Assembly (NCBI RefSeq): GCF_026210795.1
Contig: NC_089432.1
Span: 2,914,001-2,978,000 of the forward strand
Length of the DNA stretch: 64,000 nt
Origin: Rhizophagus irregularis
Lineage: Eukaryota > Glomeromycota > Glomeromycetes > Glomerales > Glomeraceae
Direction: 5' to 3'
A model generated the notes under the pieces. That model had not been told where the DNA came from, searched no databases, and worked only from the letters and a program-made list of their open reading frames with translations. Below, in pieces: positions 1 through 11,328 of this stretch. Numbering within the stretch: position 1 is the first letter of the stretch; every line of letters begins with the position of its first letter. Both the position numbers and the translations under genes were made by a program.

Positions 1-9
1 CATTATTTT

Positions 10-2282
10 TTAAAAAAATTCTTGCATATCATTTAAATCATTTAATCTATACATAGCATCTTTATCTCCTTGTTCAGAAGATCTTTTATACCAATAAATT
101 GCTTGACTCATATCTCTTTTAGTCCCATTTCCACTTTCATACATCAAAGCAAGATTATATTGAGCTATACTATTTCCTAAATTTGCAGCTTTTTGATATA
201 ATTCAAAACCTTTTTCCATATCAATATCAGTACCAATTCCTTTATAATAACAATAACCTAATAAATTCATACCACCTGAATGACCACCTTCCGCTGATCT
301 TTTAGATAATTCGAAAGCTTTATCATCATCTTTATCAATAACTTCACCATCAATATACATATCAGCAAGATTACATTGAGCTCTAATATTTCCTTGATCA
401 GCAGCTTTTTGAAATAATTCAAATGCTTTTTGTACATCAACATCAGTTCCAATTCCATTATAATAATAATATCCTAAAAGATTTATTCCACTCAAATATT
501 CTTTTTCTGCTAATTTTTTAGATAATTCAAAAGCTTTATCATAATTTTTAATATCACCTTCACCATCTTCATATAAATAAGCAAGACTATATTGAGCCAA
601 ACAATTATCTAATTCTGCTGATTTTTGATATAATTCAACTGCTTTTTCTTTATAAACATTAATTATAATTCCATGATAATTAAAATATCCTAATAAATAA
701 ATAGAATTTGAATCATTTTGATTATTTAAAAGCCAATTATAAATTTCTTGTAAATTTATTTTAAAATTATTAATATAATTTAAAATATTTTTCTTTCTTG
801 TACTTTCTTCTTTTCCTTCATTTACTTCTTTAAAAGAAAAATTAATCAATTCATCAATCACAATACTTAAATTTTCTTCAAATATATTTTTATGAATATT
901 CTTTGTTGTAGGTTCTAATTCTTTTATATTTGTTTTATCAAAATTTTGAATAATTTGATATAAATCTTCATTTAATTGATTATTATCTGATGTTAGTGAT
1001 GTAGAATCAAGTTGATCTGATCGTTTTAATATCATTTTGTTTTTCGTAATAATTGTTTTTAATTTAGAAACCACTTGATTAATTTCGGGTCTATTATCTG
1101 GATCGTTATTCCAACATTCTAAAAATAATAATAATAATAATAATAGTAAATATAAGATTTTAATTTAAATAACATTAAAAATTAATTATATTTACCAATA
1201 TAGAGAATAGAATAATCAAGAGGAGTATTTGAAACAATTGATTCTCTATAACCTTTTAAAATTTTCATAATTAAATTATCATTATATGATTCATCTTTAA
1301 ATGGTGATTGACCACTTGATATCTCCCATAATATTACACCAATACTATAAACGTCACTCTTCTGATTTAATGAGTACGGATTTGATGAGTACGAATTTAA
1401 TAAGTACGGTTTTAACATTTTTGGTTCAATATAACATATCAAATCCGATTTTTGATTAGATAATTCCTTGGCCCTTTTCGATAATCCAAAAACGGTTAAT
1501 TTGATTGTATTTTGATGAATTAATATATTATTAGGGTTCTATTGTAAAAAAAATATATAATATGAATTTTATGAAAATCTTTTAAATTATTCAACATTAT
1601 AAAAATTAGTAAAATTACCAAGCCACAATAGGAAATCCCTTTATCATGTAAATGTGATACAGCACATGTTAACTGGTATGCAAATTCGTACTTGTCTTCC
1701 CAAGTTAGTTTATTAAAGTTTTCTTTCAAATAGTTTCGAAGGGAATTACCATTAGCGTACTCCATTACTAATAAATATTCCTTCGCTTGATTATTTCGAA
1801 CTTCTAATTCAAAAGTAGTTAATTAATATATTTTATAAAGTCGAATTAAAAATATATAATTCATAACTTTAAATATTGTAATACATATATTACCTTTACT
1901 CGTAATACCAAAAAATCTAATGATATTTACGTGTAAATTAACATCGTTACAAAATTCAAGCTAAATTACAAATATAACTGATTCGTAAATGATTAGACCA
2001 AAAATATATTTTATTAATAATTTTTATAAAATTTACCTCATGAATGATTTCTTTAACAGTAATATTATCAATGTTAAGGGATTTTAATACAAAATATTGT
2101 TCCGAATTCTTCCAATTTGCACGATAAACTTTTCCAAAATTATCATTATTAATTTTTTCAATATTATGAAAATGATAATATTCATAATATTTTATATTTT
2201 TATTTTTAGAAATATATTCTTCAATACAATTAATCCATTCATTTGAATATTTTGTTACTTGAACTTCGTTTTTATAGGACAT
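10..2282 (-). CDS. Kinase-Sel1 repeat protein, predicted pseudokinase
   Basis: Five exons: 2282..2037, 1960..1894, 1803..1619, 1538..1196 and 1118..10. All junctions are GT-AG and give an open 649-residue product. The N-terminal part (about residues 40-280) is a TKL-like kinase fold and the C-terminal part has about six Sel1-like repeats, each of the form KAFELxxKxAxxG. The kinase has lost its chemistry. The glycine loop reads INNDNFGKV. The HRDL motif of the paralogues is YCGL (catalytic Asp165 to Gly). The DFG motif is VFG (Asp182 to Val). The ATP lysine (about K67, VLKSL) remains. All exons stay open, so it may work as a scaffold or allosteric pseudokinase, or be at an early stage of decay. 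Sel1 repeats usually bind partner proteins. The SLR part is closest to the kinase-less gene at 3774..4685. Confidence 0.85.
1366..1410 (-). repeat. Three 15-bp tandem units inside exon 4
   Basis: Three imperfect 15-bp units (consensus TTTAATGAGTACGGA on the plus strand) lie in the activation-segment region of the pseudokinase. They add in-frame residues absent from the paralogues. Confidence 0.7.
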
Positions 2283-3773
2283 ATTAGGATTATTGAATGT
2301 AAAAAAGCGAAAAATCTAGGAATGTAAAAAAATGGTAGTGAAAATAAACCAATGAAACGTGATTATATATTACGTTATTTGGTTAGTCATTGATGTCATA
2401 GATGCAATATTATGTATAACATACATGAAGTTTATTGGTGGTACCATGAAAATGATCGACTGCTGCAAATTTTAATGATATACTTCTTGTTTGTCCAAGA
2501 TTTTTTACGATAATATTACAAAAGAGGGTTTCGTCAAAAATTACGACGACTTATTTCAAAAAAAAAAAATATTATAATTTATATAAATCACACTTTTGAA
2601 ACTATTAATGAAATTTGAATTACGATAATACGAATAATTGAACAATATCATTTTTTATAAATTACAATAAAAGTTAAGTTTATTAAATTTGATTTTACTT
2701 TGTAATGAAGTATTGATTATTTCAAAATTTATTAACGATATTTGTAGATGTCATTATTTAAGCTAATAGTATTTAATAGTTTCTTTGCGTTTAATTTTTG
2801 TAATACCGATATTTTTGTTTGATTTATATGATGAAATTTAAACGTTTCGCTCTTATGACGTCTTTCAAAATACGTGTTTTTTTTAATATATCTTTTTTTC
2901 AAAAAAGCTAAATTACCATACCGCACTGCACAAGATACATCGTACTCCCATGGGTATTTTGTAAGATACATGGCCAAAATTTAATTCCAGAATTAATATT
3001 TTTCAAGTCGTATATTGTATACTGGTCTTCTTTCCCAGCGGACTTCTTATGATTAATAGCTTAAAATATGTATCTACAGATTCAATATTCGTATAAAAGG
3101 TAAGCCACTGCGGCTATTATCAAAATATGAGAAACGATATTTGTAATAATTTTACGTTAAGATATCATATGTGCGTCACCGTATCATATTTTGAATAAAA
3201 TATTTATGATAAATTGATTTAATTAATATTTTAACAAATTAGAATGAACAAATCAATTACATTAAACGTTAGGTTCATTAAATTCTTTATAACTATACAT
3301 AATATATTCAATTCGACAAATTATTTTCTACGTTAATTTAAACGTCACGTCGTCACGTCGTCACAATGTCATGTCGTCACGTTGTTAAACAATATAGGGG
3401 GCAGTTACACAGTATTACGATGCACAAAAGTTATTTAAAATTGAACGTTCAAAATCATTAATACATAAAAATATTTTCCTCAATTAAAATTATTCAATAT
3501 TTTCACTAATAATTTGCGTTATTATGACATTTAAAATGATGAATTTAACCATATTAATATGTTTAGGAATTAAATACAATTTCGTATTATTACATTATTA
3601 TATCTCTTCTAATGGATCATCATAATTACGTCATAATGGTCCATTGGGTCTAAACCCGTATTGGATAATAAACAAATATGTTGTGATAATAATTCACAAC
3701 ATAAGTAAGTACTATTTAATACGACAAGAACAATAATAAAAGGATTTACAAATTTCTTTTTTTTTTTGATAAA
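2283..3773. other. Intergenic, divergent 5' flanks
   Basis: AT-rich spacer between the divergent pseudokinase gene and the SLR-only gene. No convincing exon seen. Part of it (about 2815-2900) resembles 15715-15800 upstream of a decayed SLR copy, so the duplicated block reaches upstream of the gene. Short ACGTCGTCACGTCGTCAC repeats occur at 3342-3382. Confidence 0.5.
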
Positions 3774-4685
3774 ATGAATACAAAAGAAATGGAACCAACC
3801 ACTCAAAAAAATATTCATAAAAATATATTTGAAGAAGATTTAAGTATTGTAGTTGATGAATTAGTTAATTTGAGTTTTAAACAAGTAAATGAAGGAAAAG
3901 AAGAATTTGTAAGAAAACAACATGTTTTAGATTATATTAAAAATCATAATATAAATTTACAAGAAATTTATAATTGGTTATTAAATAATCAAAATAATTC
4001 AAATTCTATTTATTTATTAGGATATTTTAATTATCATGGAATTTTAACAAATCTTGATAAAAAAAAAGCTTTTGAATTATATGATAAAGCAGCAAAATTA
4101 GAAAATAATTTGGCTCAATTTAGTCTTGCTTATATGTATGAAGATGGTGAAGGTGGTCATAAAGATTATAATAAAACTTTTAAAATATCTAAAAAATTGG
4201 CTGATAATGGACATTCTGGTGGAATAAATTTATTAGGTTATTGTTATTATAATGGAATAGGTACTGATATTGATATGCAAAAAGCATTTGATTTATATCA
4301 AAAAGCTGCTGATTTAGGTAATCCTAAATCTCAATATAATCTTGCTTTAATGTATGAAGTTGGAATTATTGAAAATGATGATAATAAAGCTTTTGAATTA
4401 TCTAAAAAATCTGCTGAAGGTGGTTATTCTGGTGGAATGAATTTATTAGGTTATTATTATAATTTTGGTGTAGGTACTGATGTTGATATGCAAAAATCTT
4501 TTGAATTATATCAAAAAGCTGCAAATTTTGGTAATCATGATGCTCAATATAATCTTGCTTTAGCTTATGAATATGGTAGTGGTGTTGAAAAAGATATAAA
4601 CAAAGCGATTTATTGGTATAAAAAATCTGCTAAACAAGGTTCTCAAAATGCGAAAAAAAAATTAGAAGTTTTTTCTGAAAATTGA
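3774..4685 (+). CDS. Sel1-like repeat protein without kinase domain
   Basis: Single-exon 303-residue protein. After an N-terminal stretch (about residues 1-75) come about six Sel1-like repeats of 36-38 residues, the last being KAIYWYKKSAKQG. The protein matches the last exon of the pseudokinase gene almost from its first residue (NTKE-EPTT, NIHKNIFEE, LSIVVDEL). That gene reads TTTTGATAAAACAAAT where this one reads TTTTGATAAAATGAAT, so the ATG appears to arise within former coding sequence. It looks like a duplicate that kept only the repeat exon. Sel1 repeats are adaptor surfaces; no enzymatic function is seen. Whether it is expressed is unknown. Confidence 0.8.
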   Translation: MNTKEMEPTTQKNIHKNIFEEDLSIVVDELVNLSFKQVNEGKEEFVRKQHVLDYIKNHNINLQEIYNWLLNNQNNSNSIYLLGYFNYHGILTNLDKKKAFELYDKAAKLENNLAQFSLAYMYEDGEGGHKDYNKTFKISKKLADNGHSGGINLLGYCYYNGIGTDIDMQKAFDLYQKAADLGNPKSQYNLALMYEVGIIENDDNKAFELSKKSAEGGYSGGMNLLGYYYNFGVGTDVDMQKSFELYQKAANFGNHDAQYNLALAYEYGSGVEKDINKAIYWYKKSAKQGSQNAKKKLEVFSEN

Positions 4686-5114
4686 ATTATAATTAAAATA
4701 GTTTAAATAATATTAGAACTTTTAAATCCAAAGGGTGATATTGTCGTAAAATATACGAAAGTCCGTGTAGAAAAAAAACTAATTTATTTTATGCTCTATA
4801 CTTTTTAATTGCTTGTAATCTCCATATATTATGAAATTATTATGAACGTTAGCTTTTAATGATTAAAAGAGTATGAAAGGAATGATATTTATCATTGATA
4901 TCAGTAAATGACGATAAAAAATAACAATTATACATATTTGGATCTAGATTATGTGATAGTTTAATGTGTACGTTCGAAATTTTCACTCATAATCGCTTGT
5001 TAGTATTGTGTCGTATAAAGTATCTAAAGCGTTATTCAAAAATTTTGACAAAAAATTACAAATTTTAATGGTCTTTTATAAATGCATGCATCAGTTGCAT
5101 CACCTTGATTATTT
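4686..5114. other. 3' flank shared with two SLR relics
   Basis: Non-coding. Segments such as the ATTATACATATTTGGATCTAG region and the following TTCGAAATTTTCACTC recur in order downstream of the relics at 8.55 kb and 16.15 kb, marking a segmental duplication. Confidence 0.55.
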
Positions 5115-5624
5115 TCACATGTTACATTTGAAGTTAATCCCATCTTCATTGGCTCTACAATTTTCTGACGTTGAATTAATTTCTGGAAATTTTATAATAA
5201 ATTTATCATAAAAACATTTCAAAATCAAACGCAAACTATATGCATTATTTGTCACGAGACTAACACATAAATATCCTTGTTGCTTTTTTTTCCTTTTAAC
5301 AACGATTTCTTGACTTTTTGGAAACCAATGTGAGTTTGTTTCTTTTGTTCTTTTTTTCATGTTATTATTTTCATTTTCTTTTCATTTAGAGAGTTATTGG
5401 CATTTCTTTTACTTATTTTTTTTCTTTAGTAACAGCTTCTTGGACTTTTTGTAGACCAAATGGTAAATTTATATTTTTCTTTTTGTTCATTTTTTCGGTT
5501 TCTTTTTGTTTGAGGATGTTATCGACGTTCATTTTACTGTTTTCCTTAGTAGCGACTTCTTTAGACTTTTTGGAGTTAAGTGTGAAGATTTTTTTCTTTT
5601 TTCCATTTTTTTCATCCTCTTTTC
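5115..5624 (-). pseudogene. Decayed lysine-rich repeat-protein gene
   Basis: On the minus strand three related units of about 120-130 bp encode KSKEVATKE, KVQEAVTKE and KSQEIVVKR, each followed by K/E-rich sequence. Two units share an open frame; the third (5115..5360) is in another frame and continues into a non-repeated tail ending FKCNM. Stops between the units suggest decay or introns that I cannot place. The hAT-type element at 5625 interrupts the locus and the sequence resumes at 6443. No function is recognised. Confidence 0.35.
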
Positions 5625-6434
5625 TAGAGGTTGGAACCGACCAAAAAAACCTTAACCGATTAATAATCGACTAATCAGTTACCATAACCGAATAATAATC
5701 GGTTAATTAATCGGTTAATTAATCGGTTAATTTGTGATGAGGTTAACCGATTAATTAATCGGTTAATATATAAATTTTGCACCCTATATGGATAATATAC
5801 ATGTATTATTTCAAAAAGTTATATCAAATTTTAATGGGAAACGAGAACTGACTTTAATTCAAGGTTTACTTAAATGGGAAATTAACAATATTAATGATAG
5901 TGGAATTGAATTGCAAGTTTTTAGGAATGTTTTTATTCCGCCGCCCATTTGAATATTTTGCGTAATATATATCACATGACATTTAGCTACGCCATAAATA
6001 ACTTAAAATAAAAACAAATACTTATAAAAGCATTTAAATATGTTACAAAAAAATATATAATAAATGACCAGATAGAGATTCATTTTCAATAGGTCTATAA
6101 TCAATATATTCTGAAAAAATGTCATTTGTTTCATTATTACCCATATTGTATAATTTTTTTTATAATAAATTAAAATTTCTCAAGTTTTTATAAAAAGTTT
6201 AAATGGGTTTATTTTTTTGACAAGTTTGTCAATACTGTATATTAAAAAAAACTTCTTATCGGAATTTCGGGATAAAAAATCATCATATTATTTTAACCGA
6301 CTAAATTAGTCGGTTAATTAATCGGTTAATTTAGTCGGTTAATTAGTCGATTAACCGATTTTTTGATACTTCTAACCGATTAACCGCCTTAACCGATTAA
6401 TTAATCGATTAACATTAATCGGTTCCAACCTCTA
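5625..6434. mobile_element. Non-autonomous hAT-type transposon
   Basis: The ends are inverted repeats TAGAGGTTGGAACCGA. Each end carries a cluster of TTAACCGATTAATTAATCGG subterminal motifs. The element is flanked by a perfect 8-bp duplication CTCTTTTC (5617..5624 and 6435..6442), the size expected for hAT elements. The interior (about 5780-6290) has only short frames, including a 33-codon minus-strand frame starting near 6153, and no recognisable transposase. Perfect duplications and well-matched ends suggest a fairly young insertion. Confidence 0.85.
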
Positions 6435-6442
6435 CTCTTTTC

Positions 6443-7048
6443 ATTTAGAGACATACAAGATTACAAGTGGTTAGGAAATCTAAGAGAAAAATTGTAGAAA
6501 AAGTTGATTACGGAATTCGTAGTGCCCTTCAGGTAAGGAATGGGAGTATAGGAAAAAATGCTTGAACGAAATTCAATGACCATTTTTATGTGGAAGGGAC
6601 AGAATAATGACTTACGGGGAGGAAGGTAGAACTATACAAGTTTCAACCGGTTATAATTATCACAATTTGGGATGCATGGAGTCTTCTTTGGACTTACGTC
6701 AATCGGCCTTCGAGACGTGCTGCGAAAAATATGACGTTAGAGTAACAAATAATTATATAATGAGAAACCTGAAACTGTTGGCGGAAAGGTTTAAAATCTG
6801 CGCCCAGCAACGGTCAACGTGACATGGTGGCGTTGATGTGTCGGATGTCATAACCAACAAAAAAACGAGGAAATTTGGGGAATTTTGCGGAGTTGGTACC
6901 CTTCGAGGTGATATGCCAACCTCTCAGAAAAACGTATCGAACCTGTCGTCTTGTACAACTATACCCTCGCCTTGTCTAGGAAGAAGAATCAGTTAGAATT
7001 GATAGCCAAAAACTATGTTGCAAGTGCGACCAGATTACCTTTTTGTAC
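6443..7048 (+). other. Higher-GC stretch with possible upstream exons
   Basis: Less AT-rich than its surroundings. A plus-strand open stretch ending DYGIRSALQ is followed at once by GTAAGG (about 6534), a good donor. A 71-codon frame at 6607..6822 is open but unrecognised. These may be upstream exons of the gene at 7049 or remains of another repeat. I could not link them. Confidence 0.25.
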
Positions 7049-7573
7049 ATGCGAGTGTACGTATGTAATGAAAAAGATGCTTCACAAAGGAGTTGCAATG
7101 TTACTTCCATATCAATATTAGTTGAAAAAATATTAGTTGATAAATTTAAGGACAAATCTCGCATTGCGAAATTTATTGATTTTGAGGTTCTTGATACTGA
7201 TCCAAAGGAACTAATATACTATATATCTTGTGTTGCTGAATATGGCTTTGATCACATAATTATTGTTGAAGAGACAGATTATGGAATGATATTTTTAGAT
7301 TGCTATGGCCGGGTTTTTCAGTTGGATGATGAGAGTCAATTTTTGTGGCCACTTGGGGATTCTCCCGAAGAAGCGCAAAAATATTCAACTGATAGAGGTG
7401 AGTTAGCATGGTTCGTAGAGAATGGAGTTATACACGAGTATATTAGGAAACCTCAATGTACGTACTGTATGCAAAGAAAATTATTATGGCAGTATTGTGT
7501 ATTGATTATGTTATTTTGACTAATTTATATATACTTTCTTTCAGATGTATATCCTGAAGTGAAATGGATGTAG
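7049..7573 (+). CDS. Hypothetical protein, two exons
   Basis: Exon 1 is 7049..7457 and exon 2 is 7545..7573. The intron begins GTACGT and ends CTTTCTTTCAG. Splicing replaces a cysteine-rich read-through tail with a charged end, RKPQYVYPEVKWM. The body is acidic and mixed (for example YGFDHIIIVEE, QLDDESQFLWPLGDS), without signal peptide or membrane segment. GC content is above that of the neighbouring SLR genes. I do not recognise the family. The first ATG is uncertain and more 5' exons are possible. Confidence 0.5.
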
Positions 7574-7601
7574 AGGAATAAGTAAAAAGACATCGATGAA
7601 T

Positions 7602-7773
7602 TAGTTTATATAATTTTTAATTTTAGCGTAATATTTTACATCCAAAAAAATTTATAACAATCTACTGAAATAATAATACATTTTAATGCTAGTTTATATA
7701 ATTTTAATTTTTTAACGTAATATTTTACTTACAAGAATTTATAACAATCTACTGTAAAAATACATTTTAATGC
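7602..7773. repeat. Tandem duplication of about 86 bp
   Basis: Copy 1 is 7602..7689 and copy 2 is 7690..7773. Both run from TAGTTTATATAATTTT to ACATTTTAATGC with a few differences. Non-coding, just downstream of the 7049 gene. Confidence 0.8.
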
Positions 7774-7990
7774 TTTTTCCTATATTTTTTGTTCACCTCT
7801 CTTCAATGTCATTTTTGTGATGTTTCTATATGCATCATTCGATATCAAGTTTGCAAACAACATCGATGACCAATCAGCAAAAACATTGGTGTACAACGAG
7901 ATCAAAAAAAGATTTTTTTTTCTTTCAAAAATTAAGAATTATAGAACACTAAGATTTTGATTTTTTTTTTTAAAAAAAAAATCGTCATAA

Positions 7991-8152
7991 GGCGGGCAAA
8001 AAAAATTTCTAGATTCTCGTGACATAAAATTTTGCCAAAAACTCAAAATCACGTGATGAAAATTTTTTTGACTATTAAAAAAAAATTTCCATTTTCCGAA
8101 AAACTGACCCGGCCGGGTCACGAGAATCTAAATTTTTCTTTTTTGCCCGGCC
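7991..8152. mobile_element. Short foldback MITE
   Basis: Inverted arms of about 33-36 bp (7991..8023 and 8117..8152) share GGCGGGCAAAAAA, TAGATTCTCGTGAC and their complements. TA lies just outside or at both ends. A perfect 14-bp palindrome GACCCGGCCGGGTC sits at 8106..8119. No coding capacity. Confidence 0.6.
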
Positions 8153-8553
8153 TAATTATATAAATTTCGTAATATTTCAATTATCTGTAATTTGATTTGA
8201 ATAATTTTTTGTATTAATATTGTTTCAAATGGTTTGTGAAATTTTCTAATTATTTTAAAGTTGTAAAAAGGGCATAATAATAAAATTTTTTCTTTTGAAC
8301 GTCTTATGTCGTTTAAAAAATAAGTAGTTAAGGGGAACGTAAATAAGAAATTACACGTACAGTCGTACAGTCGTACAATACTTTAATTATGGCATTATTA
8401 ATCGGAATGTTATATTTCAATGTAAAGTGATACAAAATGTCTTGTCGAATAATGATTGGTTTCCGCTATTGCACTTTAGTTTTCTCATATTGATTTAAAA
8501 TCATTGTTTCAGATTCGCGTAAAAAAGATTTTCTACACTATTCTACACATTAT
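8153..8553. other. Intergenic, nothing recognised
   Basis: AT-rich spacer. Only a short duplicated ACAGTCGTACAGTCGTAC at about 8359-8376 stands out. Confidence 0.4.
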
Positions 8554-9050
8554 ATCTGCTAAACAGCAGGGATCTCAAAATGCTAAAAAAATGGAATTTT
8601 TTTATAGGATTGAATTATACTTACACTGTATAATAATAGGTGAATATTATTAATTATGAATTTATTTAAAGCCAAAGGTCAACGTTAAAACAGGATTTTG
8701 AACCAAGCAATGACTTGAACGTAGTATGCGGGTAATATTGTCGGACAATTACAATAACTGAAAGAATATAGGAACCAGTCGACACAAAAAAAAACTAGAA
8801 AATTATGATAAAAAAACCTCGGCTTTTTGTAATCTTCTAAAGCATCGTAAGCTAAATTATATTTGAGTTAGATTTCGCTGTGAATCTCTCTATGTTATGA
8901 AATAACAATAAAATTATTAATAGGAAATTATCCTGGACGTGCTATCGTTGACAGAGGTAAATAATGATAATAATCATACATATTTGCGATCTAAGTTATG
9001 TGAGTATATATTCAAAATTTCACTCGAAATTGTTTGTTGAACAACATGAA
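8554..9050 (+). pseudogene. Relic of an SLR gene 3' end and its flank
   Basis: About 45 bp from TCTGCTAAACAGCAGGGATC match the last codons of the SLR gene at 3774..4685 (SAKQGSQNAKK). The following 400 bp follow the 3' flank of that gene and of the relic at 16.15 kb, for instance CCTCGGCT-TTTTGTAAT and ATTCAAAATTTCACTC. Only the tail of the copy survives. Confidence 0.6.
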
Positions 9051-9059
9051 AACCCGCTA

Positions 9060-9110
9060 AAAATTTCGATTTTGACAAAATTTGGGCTGGCATTATGAAT
9101 TTGGCCAGAG
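9060..9110. repeat. TGGCC-AATTA dispersed motif
   Basis: CTGGCATTATGAATTTGGCC followed by AGAGTTAAGAAAATTTT. The same vocabulary occurs at 10925-10985, 46570-46830 and 62815-62850, so this is a dispersed repeat or the end of an unrecognised element. Confidence 0.45.
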
Positions 9111-9311
9111 TTAAGAAAATTTTGGGTCAATTTTAACCATTTGTATCTTTATAAAAAGATACCTTATATTAATTTTTCTTGGTCAATGATCATTTTTACA
9201 TATTATTAAATCATTAGCCTTGCATCGATTTCTCATTTTTCCGAAGTCAAATTAGTTTTTACGAGTCTATATAATAATAGATTAATTTGTTTTGGTAATC
9301 ATAAAGATGAG

Positions 9312-9491
9312 ATGAATGTGCGACATGAGCAATTTTATAATAGACACGTTACACAAACTTTTTTAAAAAATCAAACAGAAGTTAGTATAACGATTAGTAC
9401 TACCGAATTTGTTAATAATCAAAAAATTTTTAAATTGAACGACATCACATTTACTACGTGTGTTGAGGCACATAGTTTAATTCACCTTTAA
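9312..9491 (+). CDS. Short hypothetical open frame
   Basis: A 59-residue frame (MNVRHEQFYNRHVTQ to VEAHSLIHL) with mixed, protein-like composition in otherwise AT-rich DNA; open codons also extend slightly upstream of the ATG. It may be the last exon of a gene or a relic. No family recognised. Confidence 0.25.
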   Translation: MNVRHEQFYNRHVTQTFLKNQTEVSITISTTEFVNNQKIFKLNDITFTTCVEAHSLIHL

Positions 9492-10050
9492 TTTTGTTAC
9501 GGTATTTGCAAATGCAAAAAACAGCTCTCTCATTTTTAATATCGAATTAATGTGTTTTAAAACAAATAACCCTCATATTTAAAATATGAAATTCTTAGCG
9601 AAAAAAGATTAGTAATCTCATTACAGTCACCGCGCATGTAACATGTAGATCAATTTTATAATAATAAAATTTTGTGTAACCATAATTGAATTACATCATT
9701 TAACAATTAATCATCAATTATAATATACAACACCATACCAAATAAAGTAATTTAATAGATTATCATGTGCTCTATCAGTTTCTTAAATTAGTTTTTCGTT
9801 TTACTAATAATTTTTTTTTCTTACATATACATGAAGTTTATTTTAAAAAACACACTTTTTTTGAGATCCTTTTAAAGGTAAGAAGAAAAATGTAGTTTTA
9901 ACAACAGAAATATATGTAATTTTGCGAGAAAAGAAAGTTTTTCTAAGCTTCCAATATTGGTTATTCAAACAGATTTTGCATAAACTTTAAAAAATCAAAA
10001 TTTTATATTATTTCTTAAGTACGCAAATTTTTTTAAAGTAGTAGTTTTAG
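9492..10050. other. Intergenic, nothing recognised
   Basis: AT-rich DNA without a convincing gene or element. Confidence 0.4.
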
Positions 10051-10660
10051 CAATTTTGACATAAACATATCACCTTTATATATTAAGTAAAAATTGTTCA
10101 GCGATATCAAAACTACTTGCAACTTAATTTTCATTAAATTTCATTTAATAGTTTGTTAAGTTATTTGTATTTTTATAACAATGCTAACTTTAAATTTGTT
10201 ATTTTTTCCGTTTAGTAATTTTAGAGCGTATTTAGGCACTTTATTCATAAGCAAATCGCCTTTGTTTATTAAGTGAAAATTGTTCAGCGAGGTCGAAACT
10301 ACTTGAATTTCAATTTATACGAAATGTTAGCCAATATTTATGAAGCTACTGATGTTATTCATAACACAATTAATTTCAATTTTTTGCACACAATCAGTTA
10401 CTTCAGAACGTAATTTAGACACTTTGGTCATAAGATAATCACCTTCGTGTATTAAGTGATAATTGTTCAATGAGGTCGATTCCATATGTATTTCAATTTT
10501 CATAAGTTTTTAATCAGTACTTATGGAAATATTAGCGTTCATTTATTATCTATTCATTTAATACATTCAGAGCGTAATTTAGGTACTTTGGTTATAAGAG
10601 AATCGCCTTTGTGTATTAAGTGAGAATTGTTCAGTGGGGTCGAAACTAATTGTATATTGA
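10050..10660. repeat. Degenerate tandem repeat, period about 165-185 bp
   Basis: Four units are anchored by a conserved core (ATCGCCTTTGTGTATTAAGTG, then AATTGTTCAGCGAGGTCGA) near 10070, 10252, 10438 and 10602. A second shared block, AGAGCGTAATTTAGGCACTTT, precedes units 2-4. Outside these blocks the units diverge strongly. Confidence 0.75.
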
Positions 10661-11328
10661 ATTTTGTTAATTTTCGTTTGATATTCGTGAAGCTATTGAT
10701 GTTTTACGTAATGGTATAGATTTTCGAAACTTTATTTTCTTTTATTTGTAATATAAAAAAACATTAATTTCAAATGAAGATCCAACTTGAAAACTCAGTT
10801 TGAGTAATGAATTTTTTTTTAATAAATCTGTAGAAATGATCAATAAGTTTATTTTGCTTTTTAAATTAAAGTGTTATATTATATAAATATAATGTTACAT
10901 TTGACATGTATTTTTCTAAATTTAATTAAATTTATGCCGGAATTATGGATTTGGCCAGAATTAAGAAAATTTTGGCCGGAATTACAATTTAAAAATCATC
11001 AATTTTAACCAATTAAAATTAATTTAACCGATTTTAATATATATATATATACTAAATATTCAATAAGTAAGCTGTGCCACAATTTTTATTATATCAATCA
11101 TAATAACAAAAATTAGGGTGTTACATGCGCACTGGTTGATTAGGTATGTTGTACCATGCATCTATCGTCATCATGCAGATTTTCAATAATGCAACTTTTT
11201 CGTATTGTTCGTATGATCGACATGGAAATTCAAGTATATAATGCGAATATACAGTATACCGATTGATCGTCTTATTTAAAGCACAAATTAAATAAAATCC
11301 TTTGTAAAAAAATTTCTACGATTTAACA
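10661..11328. other. Intergenic and promoter region of the 11329 gene
   Basis: AT-rich, with a TGGCC-AATTA motif cluster at 10925-10985 and an (AT)n run near 11038-11050. The last 60 bp before the ATG resemble those before the 17761 gene (A-rich, CCTTGTA, TTTAACA just before ATG), so proximal promoter or leader sequence is probably shared. Confidence 0.4.

Noticed and set aside
1119-1150. (AAT)n run as a structural feature
   Set aside because: A simple microsatellite at the intron 4 acceptor of the pseudokinase gene; common in AT-rich introns.
10-2282. Frameshifted pseudogene instead of pseudokinase
   Set aside because: All five exons join in frame with consensus splice sites; only catalytic residues changed.
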